A stretch of 64,000 nt of DNA. It comes from DAOUBP01 sp964513075 (GTDB taxonomy: Bacteria > Chloroflexota > Anaerolineae > CG2-30-64-16). Below are positions 40,694 through 51,400 of the stretch, piece after piece (within the stretch, counting starts at the first letter, position 1; each line of letters opens with the position of its first letter). The translations under genes and the position numbers were made by a program. Location of the stretch: positions 47,608 through 111,607 of the forward strand of contig CAZELR010000005.1 in the NCBI GenBank assembly GCA_964513075.1, given 5' to 3'. The notes under the pieces were generated by a model. That model was not told the origin of the DNA. It worked only from the letters and a program-made list of their open reading frames with translations, and searched no databases.

Positions 40694-41776
40694 ATGAAGC
40701 TTCGAGGCCCGAACCTTGGCTTTTGGGCAATCACGATGGGTTTAGGTCTCTGCATTGTTGGCGTGCTGGCCCTGGACACCGGCATGCTCATCGCCGCAGG
40801 TGTTACGGTAGGTACTCCCCCGCCCATCCTGTCAGAGTTTCCGCTGCCGGCGAAACCTTACGCGGTAGCGGTTGAATCGCCGACTCAGATTTGGGCCACG
40901 CTACCCACCGCTAACATGATTGTGCGATTGGACCGCCAAGGGGCAGCGCCCCAGTTGGCGTCCTACGTGCTGCCCACCGCTGATAGTTACCCTTACGGCA
41001 TTGCGTATGCCGCGGGGGCCATATGGGTGACTGGGCAGAACAGTAACACGCTTGCCCGGCTAGATATCGCGTCCGGCTCCTGGCAGGAGTTCTCCATACC
41101 GACGGATGGCAGCCAACCCGCGGGAATTGCCGTGTTCGATGACACACCGACCCGGGTTTGGTTCACGGAAAGTGCCGGTAATAAACTAGGGCTGTTGACG
41201 TATACGAACACGCTGGAATTCTCGTTAACCGAATATTCGATACCGTGGTCCGGCCTACAGCCCGAGGATCTCGCGCTAACGAGCAGTACGACGGTATGGT
41301 TTACCGGCCCCGGTGGTGCTCGTATCGGGCGTCTTGAGGCCGACTGGTGGCCGGGAAACTTGGCGTTCGCCAGCATCTCCACGGGCGCGAGCAGCCGGCC
41401 CTGGGCCATGGCACTGGACCTGAGTGGATATCCATGGTTCACCGAGCGCACAGGAAATCGAATTGGTCGCTATTGGCCGACGACATTTTCTACTCTGCGT
41501 TGGCACGACCTGCGGACTCCGGCGAGCGACCCGTACGACCTTGTTGTTGCTCCCGATATCGTTTGGTTTGTCGAACGCGGCCGCGATCGTGTGGCGCAGT
41601 TGGAGCGGGCCACCGGATCTATCCGCGAGTACCCGCTGCCGGGTAGTGCGCCTACTGGGATTGATCTGGATGTGATAGGATGTGTGTGGATCGCCGAGAA
41701 CGGCGCTTCTATGCTTGGCCGGTGGTGCCCGCCGTATTTCGAGCGGACCTACCTGCCCGTGTTGTTTAGGAATTAG
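40694..41776 (+). CDS. Secreted beta-propeller (Vgb/SMP-30-like) protein
   Basis: A 360-residue exported protein. After an N-terminal hydrophobic segment (about 10-32) come about seven repeats of 40-45 residues with the streptogramin-lyase (Vgb) pattern, e.g. PYGIAYAAGAIWVTGQNSNTLARLD and PWAMALDLSGYPWFTERTGNRIGRY: each has a W-x-T/W-F-T strand followed by N-x-I/L-x-R-L. The histidine pair of true virginiamycin B lyase is not evident, so catalysis is doubtful and binding is more likely. The C-terminus is TYLPVLFRN, a tail shared with other secreted proteins here. ATG 40694 follows AAGGGGG. Confidence 0.72.
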   Translation: MKLRGPNLGFWAITMGLGLCIVGVLALDTGMLIAAGVTVGTPPPILSEFPLPAKPYAVAVESPTQIWATLPTANMIVRLDRQGAAPQLASYVLPTADSYPYGIAYAAGAIWVTGQNSNTLARLDIASGSWQEFSIPTDGSQPAGIAVFDDTPTRVWFTESAGNKLGLLTYTNTLEFSLTEYSIPWSGLQPEDLALTSSTTVWFTGPGGARIGRLEADWWPGNLAFASISTGASSRPWAMALDLSGYPWFTERTGNRIGRYWPTTFSTLRWHDLRTPASDPYDLVVAPDIVWFVERGRDRVAQLERATGSIREYPLPGSAPTGIDLDVIGCVWIAENGASMLGRWCPPYFERTYLPVLFRN

Positions 41777-41788
41777 GAAGTTAGGCGA

Positions 41789-43252
41789 GTGGTTTCCAGA
41801 CTCTATCGATATATCAAACTGGTTGTGTTTGCAGTTGGCCTGGCGCTTGGGGTGTCCCTGTGGCTTCTGGTTTCGGGAGCCCAGGCGATGCGTGCTCCGC
41901 TTGCCCCGATCATCCCCAGCTCTTGCGGGTCATCCCCGTGTGTGACGACACGTACCATGTACTTACCTCTGGTGCTTAGGTCTGATCCACGATCAAAGCC
42001 CACCGTTTTTGGCCTGCAGATGTACGGTAACCTGGGTGATGCTTATCAGGCTCTCGACCTGGTGCAGGCGGCCAAGGTGACCTGGCTGCGGACACAGATC
42101 GAGTGGCGGCTAGTAGAGCCCATGAACGTGGCGCCGGAAGAGTATAACTACCAGAACTACGATACGTCGCTGCGCGCAGCGATGCATGCCGGCATGAATT
42201 CGCTCGTTACCATTGAAGCTAATCCGACTTGGGCGGCCACCTTACTTAACGGTCCTATCGATCGGACCGACATCAGTTCCTTCGTGCAGTTCGTGGCGGC
42301 TACCGTGGAGCGATATGATGGCGACGGCAGACAGGACGCACCGGGTTCCCCGGTTGTGGACTACTGGGAGTTCTATAATGAGCCTGACAACGGCAGCCTG
42401 TTATTTGCCCAGACTGCCGGCTCGTCTTACTGGGGACATAATGGTGCGGGCTACGCGCGGTTGCTTTGTGCAGTGTATCCGGCGGTCAAAGCCGCCAACC
42501 CGAACGCGCGGGTTGTGTTTGGCGGCATCGCTCTTGACTACTTTGAGAATGAGGATCCACCGTTTGAGAATGGGCCATTTGTGCGACAGTTCTTGGACGA
42601 CGTGTTGACGAACGGTGGGGGGCAATGCTTTGATGTAATGAATTTTCACTACTACCCCTTCTTTCGGGTCAGGTGGAATCAGTATGGGCCCGGATTGATC
42701 GGCAAGACGACCTACGTGCGCAACAAGCTGGCCCAGTACGGCATCACTGACAAGCCCGTCATCTGCACTGAGGCTGGAACCGCCAGTAGAAATACCGAAG
42801 GCCTCGCCGATGCCACTGAGCTTCAGGCGGGTTACGTGGTCAAGCTGTTTACTCAGGCCAAAGCTGCGCGTTTGGACTTCATGATCTGGTGGACCTGGTT
42901 CGACCCGGGTGAGATCTATGGGGATTTCGGTCTGTTGACAGCGGGGGGCCAGCCGAAGCTTTCTTATCAGACCTATAAGGTGGCCGGCAATAAGCTCGGC
43001 GTGGCAACATTCCAGAGAAGCCTTTCGGCCGTAGAACTGGGAATATCCGGTGTGGAAGGCTATCTCTTCAGCACACCCGCGCCGCTGTACGTTCTTTGGA
43101 GCACCGATTGGACCACACGGGTGGCTACGCTCTCTGTCGGTCGTGTGCGAGTGCTGAACATGCTGGGAGAGGTGATTGCCGAGACGGGAACGGGTGGCTC
43201 CGCTCGGGTATCGGTGGGACGGGAGCCGGTGTATGTGGAGATTGTCCAATGA
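41789..43252 (+). CDS. Secreted clan-A glycoside hydrolase-like protein
   Basis: A 487-residue exported protein. The signal peptide is about residues 1-35 (LVVFAVGLALGVSLWLLVSGAQA); a YLPLVLRS motif lies near 60, then a TIM barrel. VDYWEFYNEPDNGS holds Glu198 as candidate acid/base (N-E-P) and VICTEAGT holds Glu328 as candidate nucleophile, the layout of clan GH-A (families such as 39 and related). The C-terminal 100 residues form a beta domain. It would cut or remodel a beta-linked polysaccharide outside the cell, perhaps the cell's own matrix. The GTG start at 41789 is preceded by TTAGGCGA. It overlaps the next gene by four bases. Confidence 0.72.
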   Translation: MVSRLYRYIKLVVFAVGLALGVSLWLLVSGAQAMRAPLAPIIPSSCGSSPCVTTRTMYLPLVLRSDPRSKPTVFGLQMYGNLGDAYQALDLVQAAKVTWLRTQIEWRLVEPMNVAPEEYNYQNYDTSLRAAMHAGMNSLVTIEANPTWAATLLNGPIDRTDISSFVQFVAATVERYDGDGRQDAPGSPVVDYWEFYNEPDNGSLLFAQTAGSSYWGHNGAGYARLLCAVYPAVKAANPNARVVFGGIALDYFENEDPPFENGPFVRQFLDDVLTNGGGQCFDVMNFHYYPFFRVRWNQYGPGLIGKTTYVRNKLAQYGITDKPVICTEAGTASRNTEGLADATELQAGYVVKLFTQAKAARLDFMIWWTWFDPGEIYGDFGLLTAGGQPKLSYQTYKVAGNKLGVATFQRSLSAVELGISGVEGYLFSTPAPLYVLWSTDWTTRVATLSVGRVRVLNMLGEVIAETGTGGSARVSVGREPVYVEIVQ

Positions 43253-44781
43253 CAGATCACTATTCTGGTCATCGGGTGGCGGGGTTTCTCTGCATTCTGT
43301 TGATCGGCCTCTTGTTTAGCTTGGGCGGAGGCGGCACCGGTGAGGCTTTCGCAGCCCCTTCAGGGAGCGATACCGGCGTGACAACTGGCGCGCGTCCTCA
43401 GTCGGTGGTCAGCGAGGTCGCGGCGCCGGCCGCGAATGTCGCGCTATGCCGTTTTGGGGTGGGCGCAGGCATCGACATCGCAGATTATCCGGTCAACGAC
43501 CTGCGTATCGGCTGGTATGCGGATTGGCGCGCCACGGCAACGCCCGCCCGTCCCGGCGGCATCAGCTATACTCCCATGGTTCGTTTTCAACCTACCGGCC
43601 TTGCGCCTTTTTATCGTGCCTATCCAACAGGGGCCGCACTTCAGGCTGTAGCGGCTGCAAATCCGGGCGCAATCTGGCTGATCGGGAATGAGCCGGATCG
43701 CCGTTATTATCAAGATAGCCTGACGCCAGAGGTCTATGCCAGGGCCTATCACGACCTTTACCATGAGATCAAGGCGGCCGATCCGACCGCGCGGGCTGCC
43801 GCAGGCGGAATTGTGCAGCCTACGCCGCTTCGGCTGCAGTACCTGGATCGGGTGCTGCGTAGTTACCTGGCACAATACGGTGTCCCCATGCCGGTGGACG
43901 TCTGGAATATCCATGCGTTCATCCTGCGGGAACGCAGTTGCGAGTACTTTCCCGAGGACTGCTGGGGCGCTGAAATTCCGCCAGGAATCGATGCGGCTGA
44001 AGGCATGCTTTACGAGATCGAGGATAACGACAATCTGGTTGTTTTCAAGCAGTTCATCGGTGACTTTCGGACGTGGATGCGGAGCCGCGGCTATCAGAAC
44101 CGGCCGTTGATTATCACGGAGTTTGGCATCCTGATGCCGGACTACCTTGGCTTTGATGTGCCGCGCGTCAATGCTTATATGACGGCGACGTTCGATTATC
44201 TGTCGACGGCAACGGGCCCTGCAGGCTTGCCGGATGATGATTACCGGTTCGTGCAGTATTGGGCCTGGTACAGTCTTACGGACACGAACTTCAACGGCCC
44301 GTTGTTTTATGAGGCGAGTCACACTCGAACACCGTTTGGCGATAACTTCGCAGCCTATACAGCGAGAGTCACGCCTGCTGCTAATCTGCGTCCCGCCGGT
44401 GCGCGGGTACAGCGGCTGGAGGATACACGTCCGGGCGGCTCTATTACTGCAACGCTGGAAGCGCGGGTAGTCAATACCGGCAATATTGCTTCCGTTGAGC
44501 CGGCCATCGTCCGTTTCTATCGCGGAGATCCTGAACATGGTGGGCTGCAGATCGGTGCGGACGTGGTGGTGCCACCTCTCGCCGGCTGCGCGGGTGTCGC
44601 CGTGGTCACTGCCGTCTGGGCCGACGCGCTGCCAGGCTTGCAGTCCATCTGGATTGTGGTAGATGCAGCCAATGTCGTGCCCGAGCAGAACGAGCAGGAT
44701 AATACGCAAGTCGTGGCTTTGCTCGTGGCTCCTGAACACCGTGTTTTGCTTCCGCTTGTTTCCCGTCCGGCATCTTGGTAG
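43249..44781 (+). CDS. Secreted GH-A-like protein with CARDB-type C-terminal domain
   Basis: A 510-residue exported protein, paralogous in layout to the preceding gene. Signal peptide about 10-36; a TIM barrel with AIWLIGNEPDRR (Glu148, candidate acid/base) and LIITEFGILM (Glu291, candidate nucleophile), similar to the Glyco_hydro_cc group; from about 380 a CARDB-like Ig domain (ITATLEARVVNTGNIASVEPAIVRF), a common adhesion or spacer module. It ends EHRVLLPLVSRPASW, a variant of the tail shared with neighbouring secreted proteins. It starts inside the last codons of the upstream gene (ATGA), so the two enzymes are made together. Confidence 0.72.
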   Translation: MTDHYSGHRVAGFLCILLIGLLFSLGGGGTGEAFAAPSGSDTGVTTGARPQSVVSEVAAPAANVALCRFGVGAGIDIADYPVNDLRIGWYADWRATATPARPGGISYTPMVRFQPTGLAPFYRAYPTGAALQAVAAANPGAIWLIGNEPDRRYYQDSLTPEVYARAYHDLYHEIKAADPTARAAAGGIVQPTPLRLQYLDRVLRSYLAQYGVPMPVDVWNIHAFILRERSCEYFPEDCWGAEIPPGIDAAEGMLYEIEDNDNLVVFKQFIGDFRTWMRSRGYQNRPLIITEFGILMPDYLGFDVPRVNAYMTATFDYLSTATGPAGLPDDDYRFVQYWAWYSLTDTNFNGPLFYEASHTRTPFGDNFAAYTARVTPAANLRPAGARVQRLEDTRPGGSITATLEARVVNTGNIASVEPAIVRFYRGDPEHGGLQIGADVVVPPLAGCAGVAVVTAVWADALPGLQSIWIVVDAANVVPEQNEQDNTQVVALLVAPEHRVLLPLVSRPASW

Positions 44782-44944
44782 GCTGCCCGATTTGTCCGGC
44801 ATCGTTACCGCGCGTTCTTTGCGACGCAGCTTCCCCGCCCTCAGATTCCTTGACATCCGGCATGTACAATCCATCCGGCCGAACTTTTTCTCATCAGGGA
44901 CGCCAGGATGGTGCCATCATGTCGAGGTCTGTTGTTCAAGGTTT

Positions 44945-44973
44945 TTGACGGAAGTGGGTATCGCGCATACAAT
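44945..44973 (+). promoter_or_regulatory. Sigma70-type promoter before the GT4-wzm-wzt run
   Basis: TTGACG (44945-44950), 17 bases, TACAAT (44968-44973), 44 bases before the ATG at 45017. The gap of 235 bases upstream holds nothing else that I can support. Confidence 0.6.
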
Positions 44974-45016
44974 GCTCCCAATAGCCTATATTGAAGCGCA
45001 CAAGACGCTGAGGAAC

Positions 45017-46312
45017 ATGAAATTTTCTCTTTCGGATCGAGCTGCCGGTCCAGGCAGTTCACGCGGTTACCGGGTGCTGATGATCGCTCCCACCAGCTTT
45101 TTTGCTGACTACGGTTGCCACGTGCGCATTCTCGAAGAAGCGCTTGTCTTGCAGAAGCTGGGGCATGAGGTCACCATCGCGACCTATCGTAACGGTGACG
45201 ACGTGCCGGGCCTGGATATCCAGCGGACGTTGCCCATTCCGTGGCGCAAAGAATATGAGGTGGGTTCCAGCCGCCATAAAATCGTGTTTGATGCTCTGCT
45301 GGGGCTGAAGACGCTGGAACTCCTGGCGCGTCGTAGATTTGACATCATCCACGCGCACCTGCATGAGGGCGCGTTGATCGGTACGGTTTTAGGTGCTCTC
45401 CTTCGGGTGCCCGTGGTCTTTGATTTTCAGGGCAGCCTGACCGGCGAGATGCTGGACCATCAGTTCCTAAAGCAGGGCAGCCCTTTGTACCCGCTGCTTC
45501 TGCGGCTGGAAAGGTGGTTGGACCACTCAGCCGCGATCGTTTTGACCAGCTCGGTGCACGCGCGGCGACTGCTATTGGATGAGTTTCGGTGTGCTCCTGA
45601 GCGCGTGCGGACACTCCCGGACTGCGTCAATGCGGACGCTTTCAAGCCAGCGACATCCTATGAGCCGGCGCAATTGGCGGCACTGAAGGCGCAACTCGGC
45701 ATCCCGCTTGACCGCAAGCTGATTGTTTACCTGGGTCTACTCGCAGAGTATCAGGGCATCGATCTGCTCCTGGCTGCCATGAGTCAGATCGTGCATCAGC
45801 GCCAGGATGTCCATTTGTTGCTGATGGGGTTTCCCAACGAGGGCCACTATCGACAGCGCGCCTTGGACTTGGGCATCGGTGATTTTGTCACCTTGACCGG
45901 CCGGGTGCCCTACGCGCAGGCGCCTATCCACCTTGCCTTGGGAGACGTCGCTGCCGCTCCGAAGTTGAGCCTGACCGAAGGCGCCGGTAAATTGCTTAAC
46001 TATATGGCCGTGGGACTGCCGACCGTTGCGTTCGGCACGCCGGTCGCTCGTGAATACCTGGGACCGAACGGCGTATATGCTGCTATGGGTGACGCGACAG
46101 ATTTGGCAGCTCGGCTGCTGTCCTGTTTATTCCCGCCTCAGGGAGCCGCGGCTCCTGAGCTTCTCGGACAGCTTCTCCGCCAACGCGCTGTTCATCTTTT
46201 CGGTTGGGATGCGGCTGCACACTACATGCTTGATGCCTATCGCGAGTTGGTCGGTGAAAAGGTCGATGCAACCCCGGCCCCGCGCCAGTCGCCCGTAACC
46301 TACCACAAATAG
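45017..46312 (+). CDS. Family 4 glycosyltransferase
   Basis: A 431-residue GT-B enzyme. YRVLMIAPTSFFADYGCHVRILEEA (about 17-41) is the first Rossmann strand and acceptor loop; FDIIHAHLHEGALIG lies near 110; the donor domain opens with KLIVYLGLLAEYQGIDLLLAAM near 233-254, and LSLTEGAGKLLNYMAVGLPTVAFGTPVAREYL (near 315-346) contains the E-x7-type nucleotide-sugar site. It has its own promoter and leads into the ABC exporter genes, so it likely contributes a sugar to the exported polymer. ATG 45017 has GAGGAAC upstream; longer in-frame starts upstream cross the promoter. Confidence 0.84.
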   Translation: MKFSLSDRAAGPGSSRGYRVLMIAPTSFFADYGCHVRILEEALVLQKLGHEVTIATYRNGDDVPGLDIQRTLPIPWRKEYEVGSSRHKIVFDALLGLKTLELLARRRFDIIHAHLHEGALIGTVLGALLRVPVVFDFQGSLTGEMLDHQFLKQGSPLYPLLLRLERWLDHSAAIVLTSSVHARRLLLDEFRCAPERVRTLPDCVNADAFKPATSYEPAQLAALKAQLGIPLDRKLIVYLGLLAEYQGIDLLLAAMSQIVHQRQDVHLLLMGFPNEGHYRQRALDLGIGDFVTLTGRVPYAQAPIHLALGDVAAAPKLSLTEGAGKLLNYMAVGLPTVAFGTPVAREYLGPNGVYAAMGDATDLAARLLSCLFPPQGAAAPELLGQLLRQRAVHLFGWDAAAHYMLDAYRELVGEKVDATPAPRQSPVTYHK

Positions 46313-46321
46313 GGGCCGCAC

Positions 46322-47185
46322 TTGTCTTCTGCTGACACCATGACTGAAATTCAAGATCCCCGCCCCCCCGTCCGCATGCTGGAAAGCCTGCGCGAGCTGG
46401 TGCGCTATCGCGATCTGACGTATAACCTGGTAGTGCGCGAGCTGAAAGCGCGCTACAAAAGTAGCGTTCTGGGCTTTTTCTGGAGTCTCCTGAATCCTCT
46501 GGGTATGATGCTGGTCTTCACCTTCGTCTTCACGGTCATGTTGCCCAATACCCAACTCCAGAAGTTCCCGATCTTCTTTCTGTGCGGTTTTTTGCCCTGG
46601 CAGTACTGCAGTGTCGGCCTGACGACTGCTATGAGCAGTATCGTCGGCAATTCCAGCCTTGTTAAGAAGGTTTACTTTCCGCGGGAAGTGTTGCCGATTG
46701 CTTCCGTCTTGGCCGGACTGGTTAATTTTCTGCTCGCTTTGGTGGTTTTATTTGGGGCATTATTTGTAACCCACACCCGGATGAGCAACTATATCTGGCT
46801 CTTACCCGTTGTCATCCTCATTCAAACCGCCTTTGTCCTGGGTGTTTCTTTGTTTTTGTGCACATTGAATGTCTTCTATCGTGATACGACGATGATCATG
46901 GATGTGGTCCTCCAGGCGTGGTTCTTTTTGACGCCGGTGTTTTATCCGATCGAGATCCTGCCCCGCAGTTTCGATATACTGGGAGTTTCGCTGGATCTTC
47001 ACCGCCTGATGTATATCCTGAACCCAATGGCATCTCTGATCACGGCTTACCGCGATTTGCTCTATTGGGGGTACCGCACCAATCTGGACTTCTTCCTGCG
47101 CACAGCGGCAACGTCTTTGATCGTGCTATTTGTGGGCTATTGGTTTTTCCTGCGTTACAGGCATCGTTTTGGCGAGGAGGTCTGA
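46322..47185 (+). CDS. Polysaccharide ABC exporter, permease (Wzm-like)
   Basis: A 287-residue ABC-2-type permease with six membrane helices. It opens with an amphipathic segment ELVRYRDLTYNLVVRELKARYKSS, the gate helix of O-antigen/teichoic-acid exporters, followed by VLGFFWSLLNPLGMMLVFTFVF and a C-terminal NPMASLITAYRDLLYW motif. With the ATPase at 47185 it would export a finished polysaccharide on a lipid carrier. The TTG at 46322 has AGGGG seven bases upstream; the ATG at 46340 is the alternative. Its stop overlaps the next start (TGATG). Confidence 0.88.
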   Translation: MSSADTMTEIQDPRPPVRMLESLRELVRYRDLTYNLVVRELKARYKSSVLGFFWSLLNPLGMMLVFTFVFTVMLPNTQLQKFPIFFLCGFLPWQYCSVGLTTAMSSIVGNSSLVKKVYFPREVLPIASVLAGLVNFLLALVVLFGALFVTHTRMSNYIWLLPVVILIQTAFVLGVSLFLCTLNVFYRDTTMIMDVVLQAWFFLTPVFYPIEILPRSFDILGVSLDLHRLMYILNPMASLITAYRDLLYWGYRTNLDFFLRTAATSLIVLFVGYWFFLRYRHRFGEEV

Positions 47186-48471
47186 TGAGCCAACGCAGCG
47201 ATGTACTTGTGCCGGAACAACCACTTGTATCCCTGCAGCGCGTTTCCAAGCAGTTCACGATGCACCGGGAGAGCCAGCGTTCTTTTCAGGAAATGTTCAT
47301 TCGCCTCCTCCAGCGCCAGCCGCGCGACGCTAAGAAATTCTGGGCCATCCAAGATGTATCGTTTGAGGTGCACCCCGGGGATTGTTTCGGCATTATTGGT
47401 CCCAATGGCTCTGGGAAGAGCACGCTTCTGAAGCTGATTACCCGCATTCTGGAGCCCACCAGCGGTCACGTCGCGACAAACGGGCGCATCGCCTCGCTGC
47501 TGGAACTGGGCGCAGGCTTCCATCCGGAACTCACCGGGCGCGAGAACATCTTTTTGAATGGGTCGGTATACGGTCTCAGTCGCCAACAGATGCGGAGCCG
47601 GGTCGGCAAGATCATCGATTTCGCTGAGTTGGGCGATTTCATCGATGTGCCCATTAAGCACTACTCCTCGGGTATGCACGTTCGCCTGGGTTTTGCCGTC
47701 GCTATCCACACTGATCCCGACCTGCTGCTGGTGGATGAGGTGCTGGCGGTTGGTGATGCTTCATTTCAGCAAAAATGCCTGAACAGCATCCAGAAGTTCC
47801 GCTTGCACGGCGGCACGCTCCTGTTTGTCTCCCATGATCTCGGAACGATTCAATCCCTCTGCAATCGGGCCATTTGGCTGGATCACGGCAAGGTGCGCGC
47901 CGCGGGTGTGCCCACCGATGTCGCGATGGCCTATCTGAACGATGTAGCAGATCGGTCCGAGGCCCAGAGCGCGTCCGCACCATTGGCCGAACTGTCCGCT
48001 GGTCAACGCTGGGGCAGCGGAAGGATTGAGATCACGAAGGTTGAGCTCCGTGATGCCACCGGCGCAGCGCGTGCGATCTTTGTCAATGGCGGCCCGTTTG
48101 AAGTACATCTGACCTATCGTGCTAAGGCGCCAGTCCGGGAACCTGTTTTTGGCTTGGCCATCCATCATCAGAATGGCGTACATGTCTGTGGGCCGAATAC
48201 TCGGTTCTCGGGCCTCCATATCCCTTATGCTGAGGGTGAGGGGGAGGTGGTGTATACAGTGCCCAGCCTGGCATTGTTGGAAGGCGCCTATTTGCTGTCA
48301 GTTGCTGCCGTGGATGGCGGTGATTCCGAGACGTTCGACTACCACGATCGGGCCTATCCTTTCAGAGTCGCGGCGGGGACCTCGGCCGAGCGTTATGGGG
48401 TTGTTACGCTTAACGGCCACTGGCGCGTCGATGCGACTTCTGAGCCAGCCGAACTTGCACCGAAGACGTGA
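47185..48471 (+). CDS. Polysaccharide ABC exporter, ATPase with Wzt C-terminal domain
   Basis: A 428-residue ATPase partner of the upstream permease. ABC domain: Walker A GPNGSGKSTLLKLI (about 73-86), signature YSSGMHVRLGFAVA (about 160-173), Walker B DLLLVDEVLAVGD (about 180-192), H-loop SHD. From about residue 270 follows a separate beta-sandwich (IEITKVELRDATGAARAIF, GLAIHHQNGVHVCGPNT), the Wzt C-terminal domain that in E. coli O8/O9 recognises the methyl- or methylphosphate-capped end of the finished chain. Its presence predicts a capped polymer made before export. GAGGAGGTC precedes ATG 47185, and the gene overlaps the next by four bases. Confidence 0.9.
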   Translation: MSQRSDVLVPEQPLVSLQRVSKQFTMHRESQRSFQEMFIRLLQRQPRDAKKFWAIQDVSFEVHPGDCFGIIGPNGSGKSTLLKLITRILEPTSGHVATNGRIASLLELGAGFHPELTGRENIFLNGSVYGLSRQQMRSRVGKIIDFAELGDFIDVPIKHYSSGMHVRLGFAVAIHTDPDLLLVDEVLAVGDASFQQKCLNSIQKFRLHGGTLLFVSHDLGTIQSLCNRAIWLDHGKVRAAGVPTDVAMAYLNDVADRSEAQSASAPLAELSAGQRWGSGRIEITKVELRDATGAARAIFVNGGPFEVHLTYRAKAPVREPVFGLAIHHQNGVHVCGPNTRFSGLHIPYAEGEGEVVYTVPSLALLEGAYLLSVAAVDGGDSETFDYHDRAYPFRVAAGTSAERYGVVTLNGHWRVDATSEPAELAPKT

Positions 48472-51400
48472 GTGCGATGGATATGCAAGACCAAGCAGCG
48501 TTGTTCGACGCCTTCTACTATGGTGCAGGTTGTGGCAGGCCCTATCAGCGCGATGCGTGGTGGCTCGATTTTTTTGGCAAGATCGCAGATCGCATCATCG
48601 CCGATATCGGACCGACCAGCGTCTTGGATGCCGGGTGCGCCTTGGGCTTTCTTGTCGAAGCACTACGGGCGCGCGGGGTGGAGGCCTATGGCATCGATGT
48701 TTCGTCATACGCCATCGAGAACGTGCATGAATCGGTTCGCCCCTACTGCTGGGTCGGCTCCGTGGCTGATCCGTTGCCCAGGCGTTATGATCTGATTGTC
48801 TCCATCGAAGTGCTAGAACATATGTCGCCGGATGAGGCAAGGGCAGCTATCGCCAATTTCTGTCGCTGCACCGACGACATCCTGCTTTCTTCCACACCCT
48901 TCGATTATAAAGAAATCACGCATTTCAACGTCCAGCCGCCGGAGTACTGGGGGGAACTGTTCGCGCAAAACGGTTTCTTTCGAGACGTAGATTTCGATGC
49001 CTCCTTTATCACTGCTTGGGCGACGCGTTTTCGCCGAAGCCAGGAGCCACTGCACCGCACGGTGCGTGCTTACGAACGGGCTTTTTCACTGTTACGGAAG
49101 GAAACTCAGGACCTGCGCGCCTTAGCTCTCGAGATGCGGCAAGCCTCGGCGGAGCATGCCGAAACGCTACGAGAAGAGGCGGAGCTGGCCCTGCGAGCCG
49201 CAGAAGCGCGACTGATTGAGCAGCAGAGTGCGCTGGATGCGTTGCGAGCGCAACTGAGTGAACGGGAGCGCGCCCTGCAGGCCCAGAATGCGCTTGTTCA
49301 AAGTTGGGAGTTGCGTTGGGCTCGACTGCAGAGGAGTCCCGGCGGAACGCTGCTGCGAGCGCTGCAAGCCGGGCGCGCCCGGCTCGCGCCCCCTGGCAGC
49401 ACGCGCGATCAGGCTCTGGAAGAGGTGTGGCACGGCCTGCGCACCCGGCAGCCCCGGGCGTTTGTCCGGGCCGTCCAGCGCTTCGGGCAGGATATTTCCC
49501 GCCGGGCCAAAGCCCTGCGTGTGAAAGGGCGTCCCTCGGTCGACCGCACGGTCATCGGCGGTCGACACCTGGTGGTTGAGGCGATCGTGCCGCGGGCTGC
49601 ACTCCAGGTTCACCAGGCCAGCGCCGAGATCATCGTCTGCGTGCACGATGCGCTGGCCGATGTGCAGCGCTGTCTGGAATCTGTGGTGCAGCACACCACC
49701 GCGCCGTACGGGTTGATCCTGGTGGACGACGGCAGCGCCGCTGCAACGCGCGATTACCTGGCTGCGTTTTCTGCGCAGCATGAAGCGGTCTTGCTGCGCA
49801 ACGAGCAGGCATTGGGATACACCTTTGCGGCGAATCAAGGGCTGCGCCACACCACGGCCGACTACGTGATCCTGCTCAACAGCGACACGATCGTGACCCC
49901 TGAGTGGCTGGACCGTCTGATCGCCTGCGCGGCGTCAAGTGCGCAGATCGGCTTGGCCGGCCCGTTATCCAATGCCGCCACCTGGCAGTCGATTCCCGAA
50001 GTTCAAGCCAATGGCAATTGGGCGCTCAATGTGCTGCCGGAGGGATTGTCAGCGGCGGAGATGGGTGAGTTGGTCGCCCGGTATGCCGCGGCTGTCTATC
50101 CCAGCATGCCGTTCCTGAACGGCTTCTGCCTGCTCATTCGCAGGCAGGTGATTGAACAAATCGGCTACTTTGACGAAGACACCTTTGGCCCCGGCTATGG
50201 TGAGGAGAATGACTACTGTCTGCGGGCCCGCCAGGCTGGGTGGCAGCTTGCACTGGCCGATGATGCCTATGTGTATCATGCTCAAACCAAGAGTTATACC
50301 GACGACGCGCGGCAGCTGCTTTGTGAAAGCGCAGATGCGGCGTTAGCTCGCAAGCACGGCGCCGCCGTCGTGCGCGCTGGGGTCAGTTACTGCCAGAATG
50401 AACGCGTCCTGGAGGGATTACGAGCGCACAGCCGCATCTTGCCGGAGCAGCGTGAGTATCTGCGCCGGGGCTTCGAGCGCTTCACCGGACGTCGAATCCT
50501 GTTCCTGCTGCCGGCGTCTATGCCGGGTGGCGGCGGCAGCGTTGTTATCTTCACGGCCCGACTTATGCGTCAGATGGGAGTTGAGACGACGCTATTCAAT
50601 CTGGAGGAGTATCAGGCACCCTTCGAGCAGGTCTATCCGGCGCTCGATATGCCTGTCCTTTATGGACAGCCCGAGGATGTTGCTTCCGTGTTGGCGGCTT
50701 ACGATGCAGTCGTCGCCACTATGAACACGACCATTCCCTGGTTGCTGCCCGCCATTGCACAGGCGCCGGGTACGGTCAGGGGCTACTTCATCCAGGATTT
50801 TGAACCTTACTTTTATACGCCTGATTCTGATGTCTACCGGAGGGCCTTGGCATCCTATTCTCTCATCCCGAATATCGTGCGGTTTTCTACTTCAAGGTGG
50901 ATCCAGGATGAGGTGATTCGCAGCACCGGGATGAGTTGTGGTCTGATTGGCCCCTCCTTCGATGTTAACTTGTTTCGCCCGCGTCCGCGGTCAGGTCCCG
51001 AGTGGCCGGAGCGCCCCCTGCGGATCAGTGCCATGATCCGGCCTGAAACCCCCCATCGCGCGCCTGGGTTGACGATGGAGGTCTTGCGGAATATCGAACG
51101 CAGCTACGGTGCTCGCGTTGAAGTGCGCCTCTTTGGCACTGATCTGGACCACCCGGACTTTTTAAAGCTCCCGAACGATTTTCGATGGCAATTGGCGGGG
51201 AGGTTAAGCCAGCGCCAGGTTGCCTGCTTCCTTAATGAAACCGATATCTTTGTGGATTTCTCGACCTTCCAGGGGCTAGGGCTTACAGCTCAGGAGGCGA
51301 TGGCTTGTGGTGCGGCTGTGATTGTGCCTGCCCAGGGCGGGACGGGTGAGTTTGCGCGACACGAGCACAATTGCCTTGTCGTCAACACTGCTTCGGCTGA

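Noticed and set aside
40694..41776. True virginiamycin B lyase
   Set aside because: The propeller pattern matches but the catalytic histidine and its surroundings are not evident, and the protein is secreted.
43444..44874. 476-codon minus-strand open frame opposite the second GH gene
   Set aside because: There is no recognisable motif, and the plus strand encodes a clear exported protein with coupled start.
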